Assembly: GCA_021155045.1 (NCBI GenBank)
Contig: JAJNQB010000019.1
Location: 186,001 to 250,000 of the forward strand
Length of the DNA stretch: 64,000 bases
Direction of reading: 5' to 3'
Source: Arcticibacter sp.
GTDB lineage: Bacteria; Bacteroidota; Bacteroidia; 2-12-FULL-35-15
Every line of letters begins with the position of its first letter. Positions within the stretch are counted from its first letter, which is position 1. Made by a program: the position numbers and the translations under genes. The notes under the pieces are model-generated. The model was not told where the DNA came from and searched no databases. It was given only the letters and a program-made list of their open reading frames with translations. This document shows, in pieces, positions 18,284-27,792 of the stretch.

Positions 18284-18318
18284 AAAACAAAAGCACGAAA
18301 GTGCTTTTGTTTTTTTTG
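18284..18318 (+). terminator. Intrinsic terminator after glmS
   Basis: AAAACAAAAGCAC (18284-18296), GAAA tetraloop, GTGCTTTTGTTTT (18301-18313), then further T residues. Confidence 0.9.
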
Positions 18319-18346
18319 TAAATTAGTTTCTCCTAAAACAGCAGAA

Positions 18347-20368
18347 TTGATTAGCCCAGAAGACATAGAAAGAATTATTGATGCCGCAAAAATTGAAGAG
18401 GTGGTTGCTGATTACGTTAACTTAAAAAAACGTGGAGCAAATTACATTGGTCATTGCCCTTTTCATGATGAAAAAACGCCTTCGTTTTATGTTTCTCCAA
18501 GCAAAGGAATTTGCAAATGTTTTGGCTGTGGGAAAGGCGGGAACTCTGTAAATTTTATCATGCTGAAAGAAACTTTAGCTTACCCAGATGCTTTACGTTT
18601 ATTAGCTAAAAAGTTCAATGTAGAAATTACAGAAGAAAAACCAACAGAAGAACAATTACAATCACAAAATACACGCGAAAGTCTATTTGTGGTTTCATCA
18701 TTTGCACAAAAACATTTTTCAGAAAACTTATATAATACAGATGAAGGTAAATCAGTTGGCTTAGGCTATTTTAAAGAAAGGACCTTACGTGAAGACATCA
18801 TTCAAAAATTTCAATTAGGCTACGCCATAAACAAACGAACTGCTTTTACTGATATTGCAATAGCAACGGGGCATAAAGCCGAATATCTTGTAAAATCAGG
18901 GCTTTCGATAGAATTTGTGAATGAGCGTTCGCAAGAAACAACAGATGAAGCAGCACAACAACAAGCTCCAGAAATACGTTATGTGGATAGATTTTTTGGA
19001 AGGGTTATTTTCCCCATACATAACGTAAGTGGAAGAGTTATTGGTTTTGGTGGTAGAACATTAAAAACAGATACTAAAAAAGTTGCGAAATACATTAACT
19101 CTCCTGAGTCTGAAATTTATCACAAAGGTGATGTGTTGTACGGATTGTTTCAATCGAAAAGTGCAATAGCAAAAGAAAAATTTTGTTTTGTTGTAGAGGG
19201 TTACATGGATGTAATTGCCATGCACCAGGCAGGAATTGAGAATGTGGTTTCAAGTAGTGGAACATCCTTAACTACAGGGCAAATAAAACAGTTGAAACGT
19301 TTTACAGATGAAGTTATCATTGCTTACGATGGTGATGCAGCTGGAATAAATGCTTCGTTACGAGGAGTAGATTTATTGTTGGAAGAAGGAATGAATGTGA
19401 AAGTACTTTTGTTTCCTGATGGTGATGACCCTGATTCATATTCTAAAAAAGTAAGTACAGCAGAGTTGAAAAACTTCATCAAAGAAAATGCACAAGATTT
19501 TATTTCATACAAAGCACAAATTTTAACACATAAATCGGAAAATAATCCGATTGAAAAGGCAAATGCAATTAAAAGCATCGTTGAAAGCGTTGCATTGATA
19601 CCAGAAGCAATTTTTCGTTCGGTTTACATAAAAGAATGTAGTCGAATAATGAAAGTAGAAGAAGAAATTTTGATTAATGAAGTTAATAAAATTCGTTCTA
19701 AAAATTTTCAAGAAAAACATAAGAGAGATAAAAGTATAGCTGAACAACAGCAGGGAGTTGAAGAAAGTAGTGATTACTTAATCGAAGAAAAAAAGCAACA
19801 AGAACAAAATTATTTTAATGCTGAATTTCAAGAAAGAGATATTGTGAGAATACTTATAAATTTTGGAAATAAAATAGTAGAAGTAGAAGGGGAAGATGAT
19901 GAAAAAAAACCCATAAAAATTGAAACCACAGTTGCAGAAATTATAACTCACGAACTTCAAAACGATAATATTGTGTTAGAAAACATTGTGTATAACACTA
20001 TTTACAATGAGTTTGTGGAAAAAATAAATTCACATCAAATTCCAGATTTTAATTATTTTGTAAACCATCAAAACCAGAGCATTTGCTTTTTAGCTGTTGA
20101 TTTAATGAGCACACCTTATAGTTTATCAAACTGGGAAGCACAAAATATTTTTACTACGAAAGAAGAAGACGATATTAAAAAGTCTGCTTATAATGCTATT
20201 TATTCTTTAAAAAGCAGAAGAATAGAAATCATGATTGATGATATTCAAAAACGGCTAAAAGATAATACTAATGAGGAAGAGTATATTGAGTTAATTCAGT
20301 TGCATCAAAATTTATTGAAAGCGAAAAAAGAATTTAATTCATTGTTGGGTAGAGTGGTTGTGAAATAA
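18347..20368 (+). CDS. dnaG: DNA primase
   Basis: Synthesises RNA primers at the replication fork. Starts with TTG at 18347, giving MISPEDIERIIDAAKIEEVV, the normal primase N-terminus; no ATG fits. The zinc-binding domain has Cys 37, His 40, Cys 58 and Cys 61 (CPFH...CFGC). The catalytic core carries a TOPRIM domain with FVVEGYMDVIAMHQAG and IAYDGDAAG. The C-terminal part from about residue 450 is a diverged helicase-binding region with long acidic and basic helices. At 673 residues it is in the family range. It stands alone between two terminators and converges with asnS. Confidence 0.97.
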   Translation: MISPEDIERIIDAAKIEEVVADYVNLKKRGANYIGHCPFHDEKTPSFYVSPSKGICKCFGCGKGGNSVNFIMLKETLAYPDALRLLAKKFNVEITEEKPTEEQLQSQNTRESLFVVSSFAQKHFSENLYNTDEGKSVGLGYFKERTLREDIIQKFQLGYAINKRTAFTDIAIATGHKAEYLVKSGLSIEFVNERSQETTDEAAQQQAPEIRYVDRFFGRVIFPIHNVSGRVIGFGGRTLKTDTKKVAKYINSPESEIYHKGDVLYGLFQSKSAIAKEKFCFVVEGYMDVIAMHQAGIENVVSSSGTSLTTGQIKQLKRFTDEVIIAYDGDAAGINASLRGVDLLLEEGMNVKVLLFPDGDDPDSYSKKVSTAELKNFIKENAQDFISYKAQILTHKSENNPIEKANAIKSIVESVALIPEAIFRSVYIKECSRIMKVEEEILINEVNKIRSKNFQEKHKRDKSIAEQQQGVEESSDYLIEEKKQQEQNYFNAEFQERDIVRILINFGNKIVEVEGEDDEKKPIKIETTVAEIITHELQNDNIVLENIVYNTIYNEFVEKINSHQIPDFNYFVNHQNQSICFLAVDLMSTPYSLSNWEAQNIFTTKEEDDIKKSAYNAIYSLKSRRIEIMIDDIQKRLKDNTNEEEYIELIQLHQNLLKAKKEFNSLLGRVVVK

Positions 20369-20386
20369 TCTGAAATTATACTCATA

Positions 20387-20422
20387 AAAAAAGCGAAGTA
20401 AATTTTTTTACTTCGCTTTTTT
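20387..20422. terminator. Bidirectional terminator between dnaG and asnS
   Basis: AAAAAAGCGAAGTAAA (20387-20402), TTTT loop, TTTACTTCGCTTTTTT (20407-20422): a perfect 16-bp stem in a convergent gap. Confidence 0.9.
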
Positions 20423-20434
20423 AGAGTTCAAAAA

Positions 20435-21877
20435 TTAAAACTCTGCTGATTTTGGTGTTCTTGGGAAAGCAATTACGTCACGTATGTTTGTCATTCCTGT
20501 TACAAATAAAACCAAACGTTCAAACCCTAAACCAAATCCAGCATGTGGTGCTGTTCCAAATCTGCGAGTATCCAAATACCAGTATAATTCTTCAGCAGGG
20601 ATATTTAATTCTTTCATTCGGTTTTCTAAAAGTTCTAAACGTTCCTCTCGTTGTGAGCCTCCAACAATTTCTCCAATGCCGGGGAATAAGATATCCATTG
20701 CACGTACTGTTTTTCCATCATCGTTTTGGCGCATATAAAACGATTTTATTTCTTTTGGATAATCAGTAAGGATAACAGGTTTTTTAAAATGTTTTTCAAC
20801 CAAAAAGCGCTCATGTTCACTTTGTAAATCTGCTCCCCAAGAATCAATTAAATATTTGAATTTTTTCTTTTTGTTGGGTGTTGAATTTTTTAAAATTTCA
20901 ATTGCTTCTGTATAAGTTAATCTTTCAAAATCATTGTTCAAACAAAAATTTAATTTCGCTGCTAGATCTAGTTCCGAACGTTCATCTTGCGGTTTTTGTT
21001 TCTCTTCTTCCAGCAAACGATTTTTCAAAAATTCAATTTCGTCAGCACACGTATCCATTGCATGTTTAATAACATACTTTAATAAATCTTCTGCTAATTG
21101 CATGTTATCTTTTAAATCATAAAAAGCCATTTCTGGTTCTATCATCCAAAATTCTGCAAGGTGGCGTGTGGTGTTAGAGTTTTCGGCACGAAATGTTGGA
21201 CCGAATGTATAAATATCTCCAAAAGCCATGGCAGCAAGTTCACCTTCCAATTGTCCGCTAACAGTTAAATTAGTGGATTTTCCAAAAAAATCTTGTTTAA
21301 AATCTACCTTGCCTTCTTCTGTTCGCGGGGTATTATCAAAATCTAATGTTGTAACACGAAACATTTCTCCAGCACCTTCGGCATCAGATGCAGTAATGAT
21401 TGGAGTGTGCATGTAAACAAATCCGCGCTCATTAAAAAATTGGTGAATGGCAAATGCTAACGCATGTCGCACTTTAAATACTGCATTGAATGTATTGGTA
21501 CGGAAACGTAGATGAGCAATTTCTCTTAAAAATTCAAGGCTATGTTTTTTAGGTTGTAATGGAAATTTTTCTGCATCACTATCGCCTAAAATTTCAAGTC
21601 GTTTTACTTTTATTTCTACTTTTTGTCCTTTACCCAATGATTCAATTAATTCTCCTGTTACGCTAACAGCAGCACCAGTAGTAATACGTTTTAAAGTTGT
21701 TTCATCTGTGTTTTCGAAATCAACAACTGCTTGAATATTGTTTATAGTAGAACCATCATTAATAGCAATGAATTGATTGTTACGAAATGTACGCACCCAA
21801 CCTTTAACTGTTATTATACTTCCAAATGCTGTTGAATTTAACAGCTCCTTAATTTTGGTTCTTTTTGATGTTTCCAT
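20435..21877 (-). CDS. asnS: Asparagine--tRNA ligase
   Basis: Class II aminoacyl-tRNA synthetase charging tRNA-Asn. The 480 residues comprise an N-terminal OB anticodon-binding domain (about 18-105: VKGWVRTFRNNQF, FIAINDGS) and the class II core. Motif 2 is TFRAENSNTTRHLAEFWMIEPE, and motif 3 is GFGLGFERLVLFVTG near the C-terminus; HTPIITASDAEGAGEMF belongs to the Asn/Asp subgroup. Single gene with its own probable promoter just upstream (box at 21900-21907). Confidence 0.97.
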   Translation of the reverse strand: METSKRTKIKELLNSTAFGSIITVKGWVRTFRNNQFIAINDGSTINNIQAVVDFENTDETTLKRITTGAAVSVTGELIESLGKGQKVEIKVKRLEILGDSDAEKFPLQPKKHSLEFLREIAHLRFRTNTFNAVFKVRHALAFAIHQFFNERGFVYMHTPIITASDAEGAGEMFRVTTLDFDNTPRTEEGKVDFKQDFFGKSTNLTVSGQLEGELAAMAFGDIYTFGPTFRAENSNTTRHLAEFWMIEPEMAFYDLKDNMQLAEDLLKYVIKHAMDTCADEIEFLKNRLLEEEKQKPQDERSELDLAAKLNFCLNNDFERLTYTEAIEILKNSTPNKKKKFKYLIDSWGADLQSEHERFLVEKHFKKPVILTDYPKEIKSFYMRQNDDGKTVRAMDILFPGIGEIVGGSQREERLELLENRMKELNIPAEELYWYLDTRRFGTAPHAGFGLGFERLVLFVTGMTNIRDVIAFPRTPKSAEF

Positions 21878-21899
21878 AATTTTAAAATTCTTTGGACAG

Positions 21900-21932
21900 C
21901 AAAAGTATTAATTAATCGGGATTAATCCCAAC
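21900..21932 (-). promoter_or_regulatory. Probable asnS promoter
   Basis: On the minus strand GTTG (21929-21932), 21 bases, TACTTTTG (21900-21907). The -7 box is exact and the -33 box has one mismatch. It lies 22 bp before the ATG at 21877. Confidence 0.55.
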
Positions 21933-21950
21933 TAATGCAGATAGTTCGGC

Positions 21951-22508
21951 TTATTCTTTGCTTGTTACTGCATAGCTTTTGTTTATTGGTATAAGTTTTA
22001 GTTTCATCATTATATCAGTTTGTTCGTCATTACCTAATATGAAAATGTGTTTGTGAAACGCTACAAAACCGTTTTTTTTGTAAAAATTTATTGCTCTCAA
22101 ATTTTTTTCCCAAACTCCCAGCCAAATATAGTCTGCATCTTTTAATTTTGCTATTTGTATTGCTTTATCGTAAAGCAATTGCCCTACATTTTTTCCGTGA
22201 TATTTTTTTAAAACATAAATGCGTTCAATTTCAAGTCCTTTATTGTCTTGCAGTTCTGTTTGCGATTTGCCGAAGTTAAGTTTTAAGTAGCCAATAGAAA
22301 TATTGTTAAGTGTAGCAAAATAAAATTCAGCATTTTTGTCGTTAAGTTCTGCAGTCAGTTTATGTATGGAAAAACTTTCATCCAAATATTTTTTCATATT
22401 TTCTTCCTTATTTTCAGCAGAAAAAGTTTCATAAAAGGTTTGTTTGCCAATTTTTTGTAATTGGTAAATGTTTTTTAGGCTTACTTTTTTAATGCTAATA
22501 TTTGTCAT
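21951..22508 (-). CDS. GNAT-family N-acetyltransferase
   Basis: A 185-residue acetyl-CoA-dependent acyltransferase. The core signature is IERIYVLKKYHGKNVGQLLYDKAI (acetyl-CoA pyrophosphate loop, about residues 93-116), followed by IWLGVWEKNLRAINFYKKNGF, the usual strand and helix after the cofactor site. The N-terminal part (FYETFSAENKEENMKKYL) is as in PaiA-like or spermidine/spermine-type GNATs, but the substrate cannot be set. Single gene, no operon partner. Confidence 0.88.
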   Translation of the reverse strand: MTNISIKKVSLKNIYQLQKIGKQTFYETFSAENKEENMKKYLDESFSIHKLTAELNDKNAEFYFATLNNISIGYLKLNFGKSQTELQDNKGLEIERIYVLKKYHGKNVGQLLYDKAIQIAKLKDADYIWLGVWEKNLRAINFYKKNGFVAFHKHIFILGNDEQTDIMMKLKLIPINKSYAVTSKE

Positions 22509-22693
22509 TTGTTTTGTTTGTTATCGTTACTGAGCACTATTTTTTGGCTTAACGAAACTACAAAATTATTCGTTTACAATTGCTTACAAGTGAAAATATC
22601 CGCATGTAATTAGTTAATAACCGAATAAGCTTTTGGGTTTGCCGCATCTTTGCATCGTCAAATAAATTATTAATCATTAAAATCTTAAACATT

Positions 22694-23041
22694 ATGAACG
22701 CATTACGTAACAAAGTGCAATTAATCGGAAACGTGGGTATGAACCCAGAAGTTAAAACCTTAGATGGAGGTAAAAAATTAGCTAAAATTACCATCGCAAC
22801 AAATGAATCCTATAAAAATGCAAAAGGTGAGCGTGTAACAGATACGCAATGGCATAACCTCACTGCATGGGGTAAAACAGCAGATATAATTGAAAAATAT
22901 TTGAGTAAAGGTTCTGAAGTGGCTATTGAAGGTAAACTTGTAAATAAAAATTATACCGACAAAGAAGGTGTAAAACGTTACACAACTGAAATTCAAATTT
23001 CGGAAATTTTACTTTTAGGTAGTAAAAAGGATAAAAATTAA
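22694..23041 (+). CDS. ssb: Short single-stranded DNA-binding protein (no acidic tail)
   Basis: An OB-fold SSB of 115 residues: MNALRNKVQLIGNVGMNPEVK, then WHNLTAWGKTADIIEKYLSKGSEVAIEGKL and RYTTEIQI. The protein ends at KKDKN directly after the OB fold. It lacks the flexible linker and the acidic DDxPF tip that bind partner proteins; the second SSB at 36594-36998 has both. An AT-rich leader with a -7-like CATCTTTG (22645-22652) precedes it. It may be an accessory SSB, for example for competence or a plasmid-like role, or a modulator of the main SSB. It converges with the oxidase subunit IV gene across a strong terminator. Confidence 0.92.
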   Translation: MNALRNKVQLIGNVGMNPEVKTLDGGKKLAKITIATNESYKNAKGERVTDTQWHNLTAWGKTADIIEKYLSKGSEVAIEGKLVNKNYTDKEGVKRYTTEIQISEILLLGSKKDKN

Positions 23042-23060
23042 TCAGCAATTGGTATCGCAA

Positions 23061-23098
23061 ATAAAAAGCCTTTCAAATTTTTTTGAAAGGCTTTTTAT
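23061..23098. terminator. Bidirectional terminator between ssb and the oxidase cluster
   Basis: A perfect 17-bp stem, 23061-23077 with 23082-23098, TTTT loop; the core GCCTTTCAAA pairs with TTTGAAAGGC and is flanked by A- and T-runs. Confidence 0.92.
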
Positions 23099-23113
23099 AT
23101 TTTATAAAAAAAA

Positions 23114-23626
23114 TTAGTGGTGTTCTTCTGTATGCGATGCTTCTTTTCCTTCTTCATGTTTTGCATCTTCATGGTGCGTTGCATCGTGATGCTCTTCTCC
23201 AGCGTGGGCATTTAAGTATTCTTTTTGCTCCACAATTTTAGGGTCCATAATGGTTTTGTGTTCTTTCGAATAATTTGCTTCGGCAACACATATATAAACC
23301 AAGTACAAAATAAAAATAGTATATGGTACAATGATCGTATATTTTAAAAACTTTTTTTCATCGCCTAAGTGCATAAATTTATATACGATATAAAATGCTT
23401 TTAAAATTGTTAAGCCAATAAATATCATTTTTAATGTTATTGAAGACGTTCTATCGCCATTTAATAATCCCCATTTAGAAGCATTAAAACCAATGATAAG
23501 CTCAACAATAGTAATGACTAACATTATCCAGAAAACATTCCAAAGTTTTCTGCGTTTTTTCTTTCCTTCTTCTTCGCTATGATGAGCCATAAACTCATAT
23601 TGTGGGTAATCATCGTGAAATTCCAT
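23114..23626 (-). CDS. Cytochrome c oxidase subunit IV family protein
   Basis: Prokaryotic COX4-type (PF03626-like) membrane protein of 170 residues with three predicted transmembrane helices (about 30-48, 65-83 and 98-118). The tail after residue 140 is unusual, rich in His, Glu and Lys, with nine histidines in about 32 residues (EEHHDATHHEDAKHEE). It is last in the minus-strand run cyoE, subunit III, subunit III, subunit IV. Such small subunits help assemble the heme-copper oxidase in the inner membrane. The His-rich tail might bind copper or zinc; this is inference. Confidence 0.87.
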   Translation of the reverse strand: MEFHDDYPQYEFMAHHSEEEGKKKRRKLWNVFWIMLVITIVELIIGFNASKWGLLNGDRTSSITLKMIFIGLTILKAFYIVYKFMHLGDEKKFLKYTIIVPYTIFILYLVYICVAEANYSKEHKTIMDPKIVEQKEYLNAHAGEEHHDATHHEDAKHEEGKEASHTEEHH

Positions 23627-23685
23627 ACTTATAAAAATTTAATATGTTATTAGTTAATGTTTTAATTTTAAAAATAAAGTTTCTG

Positions 23686-24408
23686 TTACAATAGATAGAA
23701 GAATGTAAATACAAACACCCAAACCAAATCGACAAAATGCCAGTATAAACCAGTTTTTTCAATCATTTCGTAGTGTCCACGTCTTTCATACGTTCCTTTA
23801 ATAACATTAATAAAAATAATAATGTTAATGATTACACCGCTAAATACGTGAAACCCGTGGAAGCCTGTAATAAAGAAAAAGAAGTTTGCAAATACGGGTA
23901 ATCCATATTCGTTCACCGTCATGTTGGCTCCATAAATAGTTTCATTTACCCATTGCCCATCTCTGAATACACTACGTATTGCACCGTGGTCTGTTCCAAC
24001 AATAAAGTGATACCATTCCCATGCTTGTGAACCAACGAACATTGCTCCTCCAACAATGGTTAATAGCATCCAAACAATTACTTTCTTTTTATCATTTCGG
24101 TGTCCTGCTTCAACAGCTAACACCATTGTAACCGAAGACATAATAAGAATCAAGGTCATTAAACCAACATAGGCTAAAGGAATATGGCCTTCATAAAAAG
24201 GAAAATGTGTAAACACATCGCCTGGGTTGGGCCAAACTTCAGGGTGTTTGTGGCGCATAAATCCATAAGCACATAATAATCCTGAAAACGTTAAGGCATC
24301 TGATACAAGAAAAAACCACATGAATATTTTTCCGTAACTAACGCCAAATGGTGATTTTCCACCACTCCATGGCGAACCTGTTTCTGTTTCTACTGCGTGA
24401 CTTGACAT
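23686..24408 (-). CDS. ctaE: Cytochrome c oxidase subunit III
   Basis: Heme-copper oxidase subunit III, 240 residues. It has about six predicted membrane helices and typical motifs: SDALTFSGLLCAYGFMRHK in helix I, FITGFHGFHVFSGVIINI, and the C-terminal YWHFVDLVWVFVFTFFYLL. It lies 59 bp before the subunit IV gene and 79 bp after a second, shorter subunit III gene on the same strand. Subunits I and II are not in the window; in Bacteroidota they are often encoded elsewhere with the alternative complex III genes. Confidence 0.94.
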   Translation of the reverse strand: MSSHAVETETGSPWSGGKSPFGVSYGKIFMWFFLVSDALTFSGLLCAYGFMRHKHPEVWPNPGDVFTHFPFYEGHIPLAYVGLMTLILIMSSVTMVLAVEAGHRNDKKKVIVWMLLTIVGGAMFVGSQAWEWYHFIVGTDHGAIRSVFRDGQWVNETIYGANMTVNEYGLPVFANFFFFITGFHGFHVFSGVIINIIIFINVIKGTYERRGHYEMIEKTGLYWHFVDLVWVFVFTFFYLL

Positions 24409-24487
24409 AATCTATAAATGAATAAACTGATTTTATATTTTTTTAACTGAATTTTCGGGTGCTAATATGCAAAATTTACTTTAATTA

Positions 24488-25075
24488 TCAACGTTGAATT
24501 ATCAAAAATAAGAACAAATAAATCCACAAAACGTCTAAGAAATGCCAAAAAATTGCACAAAGCCTTATGCCTATAAGGTTTTCGGAGTTGTACTTTTCTT
24601 GTATAGATTTAATCCAAACTATACTAATTGCCAAAATGCCTCCTATTAAATGGGCTAAGTGTAGTCCTGTTAACACATATAAAAATGAACCGGAAGCATT
24701 GCTATACATTCCTGCAAATACTACACGTTGGTCAACCAATGTCCCCCATGCTTTAAACTGGCAATACACAAAAGCCAAACCCAAGATTAAGGTGAGTAAT
24801 GATGCAATTTTTATGTTTTTAAAATTATTGTTTTTAGCTGCTGCTAAAACCCAATTCATGGTGATGCTACTTAATAAAATTATTGCGGTACTGATGTAAA
24901 AAAGCTGAGGTAATTCAAAATGTAACCAATCTCCTTTTTCTTTTCTAACAATATATGCGCTTGTTAATGACATAAATATCATAAACATACTAATCATAGA
25001 AACCCAAAGCAATGATTTTTTTGCTTTAGTTTTTATGAGTACTTCATTTTGTTCAGGTTTCCTTGTGGTATCCAT
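24488..25075 (-). CDS. Heme-copper oxidase subunit III family protein (short paralogue)
   Basis: A 195-residue membrane protein of the subunit III superfamily with five predicted helices: LLWVSMISMFMIFMSLTSAYIVRK at the start, FLYVLTGLHLAHLIGGILAI, and the C-terminal IFWHFLDVLWIYLFLFLI matching subunit III's last helix. The paired short and long subunit III genes after cyoE are a usual Bacteroidota arrangement. It begins 11 bp after cyoE and is surely cotranscribed with it. Confidence 0.9.
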   Translation of the reverse strand: MDTTRKPEQNEVLIKTKAKKSLLWVSMISMFMIFMSLTSAYIVRKEKGDWLHFELPQLFYISTAIILLSSITMNWVLAAAKNNNFKNIKIASLLTLILGLAFVYCQFKAWGTLVDQRVVFAGMYSNASGSFLYVLTGLHLAHLIGGILAISIVWIKSIQEKYNSENLIGIRLCAIFWHFLDVLWIYLFLFLIIQR

Positions 25076-25086
25076 AATTTTATTTT

Positions 25087-25989
25087 TTATTTTCCAATCA
25101 TTACTGCTAATTGAACTACTGGTAAGTATATAAATGAACCAAACATCAATTGACGAGCGGCTTCGATAGTTAAGTCTCGGTATAATTTATATGCTTGCCA
25201 AAGAAAAAACAGGCTGCAAAATGAAATTATAATTGCAGTAATTGGTCCTGCCATGTGAAACATTACAGGGAATAAACTTATAGGGTATAAAAACAAGGTG
25301 TAAACCAACACTTGAAAAGCACTACTTTTATCTCTTCCTCCGTTAGATGGAAGCATTTGAAATCCGGCTTTTTTATAGTCGTCATCTAGCACCCAAGCTA
25401 TTGCCCAGAAATGAGGAAATTGCCAAATAAATTGCGTAGCAAAAAGTAACCAAGCGGCAAACTCAATCGAGCCAAAACCTTCGGTTGATGCAACATGCCC
25501 TAATAATGGCGGAATTGCACCAGGGAAAGCTCCAACAAAAACTGCAAATGGTGTTTTTAATTTTAAAGGGGTATAAACAAAGGTGTAGAGTATAAGGGCT
25601 AATAATCCTAATATTCCACTTAGCGGATTTATAAAAACAGCAAGAATAGTAACTCCAATTATGCCAGTAGCAGCGGCTACTATAGTAGCTTCGTTCACAC
25701 TCATTCTGTTTTGTGGTAAAGGACGGTTTTGTGTGCGAGTCATTAATTTATCCAAATCTCTTTCCAAAATTTGGTTGAATCCATTGGAAGAACCAGTAAC
25801 TAAAAATCCACCTAAAATTAATAACAACATTTTAGTCCAATCAACTTCAGAAGAGCCAATAACAAAACCTATTGCTGCAGAAAGCACAACTAATGAAGCC
25901 AATCTTAATTTAATGAATTGAGCGTAATCGCGTATTTTGCTCATCGAGGATGTATTTTTTTCTGCTGTATTTAATTCTTCGGCAATCAA
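25087..25989 (-). CDS. cyoE: Protoheme IX farnesyltransferase (heme o synthase)
   Basis: Inner-membrane UbiA-family prenyltransferase that adds farnesyl to heme b, giving heme o, the precursor of heme a made by CtaA (33520-34557). The catalytic Asp-rich motifs are NQILERDLDKLMTRTQNRPL and DDDYKKAGFQML. About 300 residues and eight or nine helices, as usual. The longest frame begins with TTG at 25989; an ATG at 25944 (MSKIRDYAQFIKLRL) is an alternative start, and the transferase core is intact either way. First gene of the oxidase run. Confidence 0.95.
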   Translation of the reverse strand: MIAEELNTAEKNTSSMSKIRDYAQFIKLRLASLVVLSAAIGFVIGSSEVDWTKMLLLILGGFLVTGSSNGFNQILERDLDKLMTRTQNRPLPQNRMSVNEATIVAAATGIIGVTILAVFINPLSGILGLLALILYTFVYTPLKLKTPFAVFVGAFPGAIPPLLGHVASTEGFGSIEFAAWLLFATQFIWQFPHFWAIAWVLDDDYKKAGFQMLPSNGGRDKSSAFQVLVYTLFLYPISLFPVMFHMAGPITAIIISFCSLFFLWQAYKLYRDLTIEAARQLMFGSFIYLPVVQLAVMIGK

Positions 25990-26143
25990 TTTTTGTTGAT
26001 TTTTTTAAGCGAGTACAATGTTACCAAATATTATGGTATTGAAAAAGGATAAAATTAAAAATTAGATGATTTATATTTTTTTAAAGACAAAGTAGCTAGA
26101 GTTATACTGAATTTATTTTCAGTATCGTCCTTATAAGAGGGAA

Positions 26144-26194
26144 ATAATATTTTGCAGATTCTGATACAAATTTAGAATGACTGCAAAATATTAT
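26144..26194. repeat. Long hairpin 3' of the S8 protease gene
   Basis: Perfect 14-bp arms ATAATATTTTGCAG (26144-26157) and CTGCAAAATATTAT (26181-26194), extended inward by ATTCT/AGAAT with a two-base bulge. It lies 15 bp beyond the protease stop codon. It could end that transcript, but no T-run follows. Confidence 0.65.
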
Positions 26195-26208
26195 GAGGAT
26201 GTTTTCAA

Positions 26209-27792
26209 TTATTTCTTTTTAGGGCTAATTCCCATTAATTTCATTACAGCATTATTTGCATTTAAGAATCCTCCTGAAACACATAAATCAGCAACTTTTT
26301 TCTTGTTTTTAGTGCCTGGTACTGTAACTTCTTTTTCGTAAGTAACTACTGTTTGCATAAGTATATTGCGTACTTCTTCTGCTTTTAATTCAGGAAAATA
26401 TGCGCGAATAATAGCTGCTACGCCAGCTGTGCTTGGTGCTGCCATGCTTGTTCCGGATTCATAAATGTATTTATTGTTGTCAGGAACAGTGGAATAAATA
26501 TCTACACCTGGAGCAAATAAATCAACTTTCGTTTTTCCATAATTTGAAAACGAACCAATAATGTTACTACCTGCTTTGTATCCACTTGCTCCAACTTCAA
26601 TCCAATTGCTTGCAATCGTTTTATTGTCTAATTCTCTTGTTGGATAAGATATCTCTACATCTTTATCTTTTGATTCGTTTCCAGCAGCGTGTATCAATAG
26701 TACATCTTTTGATTTAGCATATTCAATAGCTTCGTCAACTAAATTTTTTTCTGGAGAATAATACTTTCCAAAACTCATATTAATAATAGTAGCACCGTTA
26801 TCAACAGCATAACGAATTGCATTTGCCACATCTTTATCACGCTCATCGCCATTGGGTACTGCACGTACAGGCATAATTATAACATTGTTTGCTATTCCGT
26901 CAATTCCTATTTTATTGTTTCTGCTTGCGGCAATAATTCCTGCAACATGTGTTCCGTGTAAGGCATCTGGTCCTTTAACTCGGTTGCAACCATAAAAACG
27001 ATTTGTAAAATTTGCAGGGTCATCACCAACAGTATATTGGCGAACGGAATCCATGTTCATTTCATTGTATTTTACCATGTTTCCATAAACATCAATTCCT
27101 TGTTTTATTTGGTCTTCTAGTTCTTCGGGTTTTAGTCCAAAAGTGAAAGCGAGTTTCAATCCTTTTTTCATTCTCGTTTCCATTTCATTTTCTGGCTTGT
27201 ATTTTTTTAAGGCTTTTTTATTTAAAACACCATTATTTGCAGCTTTTGCTTTTTGCATATAAGCGCTTACCATATACAACGACATCAATTGTTGTTTTTT
27301 GTCTTCTTGGTCGGTTAAAAATTCATTTTTAATCTTTTTATAATATTCATATTCACTCTTATCGGCACTTGTTTTTAATTTTGTAGTGTCTTTAAAAGCG
27401 TACATTTTATTCATTTTTTGGTAAATACGAGCAAGTTCCGTTGCTTCATAATTTATATCTCCATTGTTGCCACCTAAAAAACTCCATCCATGCACATCGT
27501 CAATATACCCATTTTTATCATCGTCTATTCCATTGTCAGGGATTTCTCCAGGGTTAGTCCAAATAACATCTTTTAAGTCTTCGTGCTCAATATCAACGCC
27601 ACTATCAATAACAGCGACAATCACTTTTTTTGATTCTTTATTACCTAATGTTTTATATGCTTCCTCTGCGCCAGTTCCATATATTTTATTAGCCATTGGG
27701 TCTTTTGTTTGCCAGTTTTCAGGGGTTTTCTTTTGGGCAAATACCGAAATGGAAAGAGAAAATAATCCTACTAAAAATAATTTTTTGTTCAT
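26209..27792 (-). CDS. Secreted S8 (subtilisin-like) serine protease
   Basis: A 527-residue exported protease with a signal peptide about 1-19 (ending SVFAQ). The catalytic triad is complete: Asp 63 in VAVIDSGVDIEHEDL, His 279 in LHGTHVAGI, and Ser 449 in SGTSMAAPS, with the oxyanion Asn 372 in HAAGNES. An insertion of about 200 residues, rich in Lys, Glu and Met, separates Asp and His; similar insertions occur in other Bacteroidota S8 proteases. There is no T9SS sorting domain (the protein ends SPKKK), so it is probably periplasmic or otherwise exported. It separates the two halves of the oxidase assembly genes. Confidence 0.93.
   Translation of the reverse strand: MNKKLFLVGLFSLSISVFAQKKTPENWQTKDPMANKIYGTGAEEAYKTLGNKESKKVIVAVIDSGVDIEHEDLKDVIWTNPGEIPDNGIDDDKNGYIDDVHGWSFLGGNNGDINYEATELARIYQKMNKMYAFKDTTKLKTSADKSEYEYYKKIKNEFLTDQEDKKQQLMSLYMVSAYMQKAKAANNGVLNKKALKKYKPENEMETRMKKGLKLAFTFGLKPEELEDQIKQGIDVYGNMVKYNEMNMDSVRQYTVGDDPANFTNRFYGCNRVKGPDALHGTHVAGIIAASRNNKIGIDGIANNVIIMPVRAVPNGDERDKDVANAIRYAVDNGATIINMSFGKYYSPEKNLVDEAIEYAKSKDVLLIHAAGNESKDKDVEISYPTRELDNKTIASNWIEVGASGYKAGSNIIGSFSNYGKTKVDLFAPGVDIYSTVPDNNKYIYESGTSMAAPSTAGVAAIIRAYFPELKAEEVRNILMQTVVTYEKEVTVPGTKNKKKVADLCVSGGFLNANNAVMKLMGISPKKK

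Noticed and set aside
24567..24899. 110-codon plus-strand frame inside the short subunit III gene
   Set aside because: Antisense to conserved membrane helices of a real gene.
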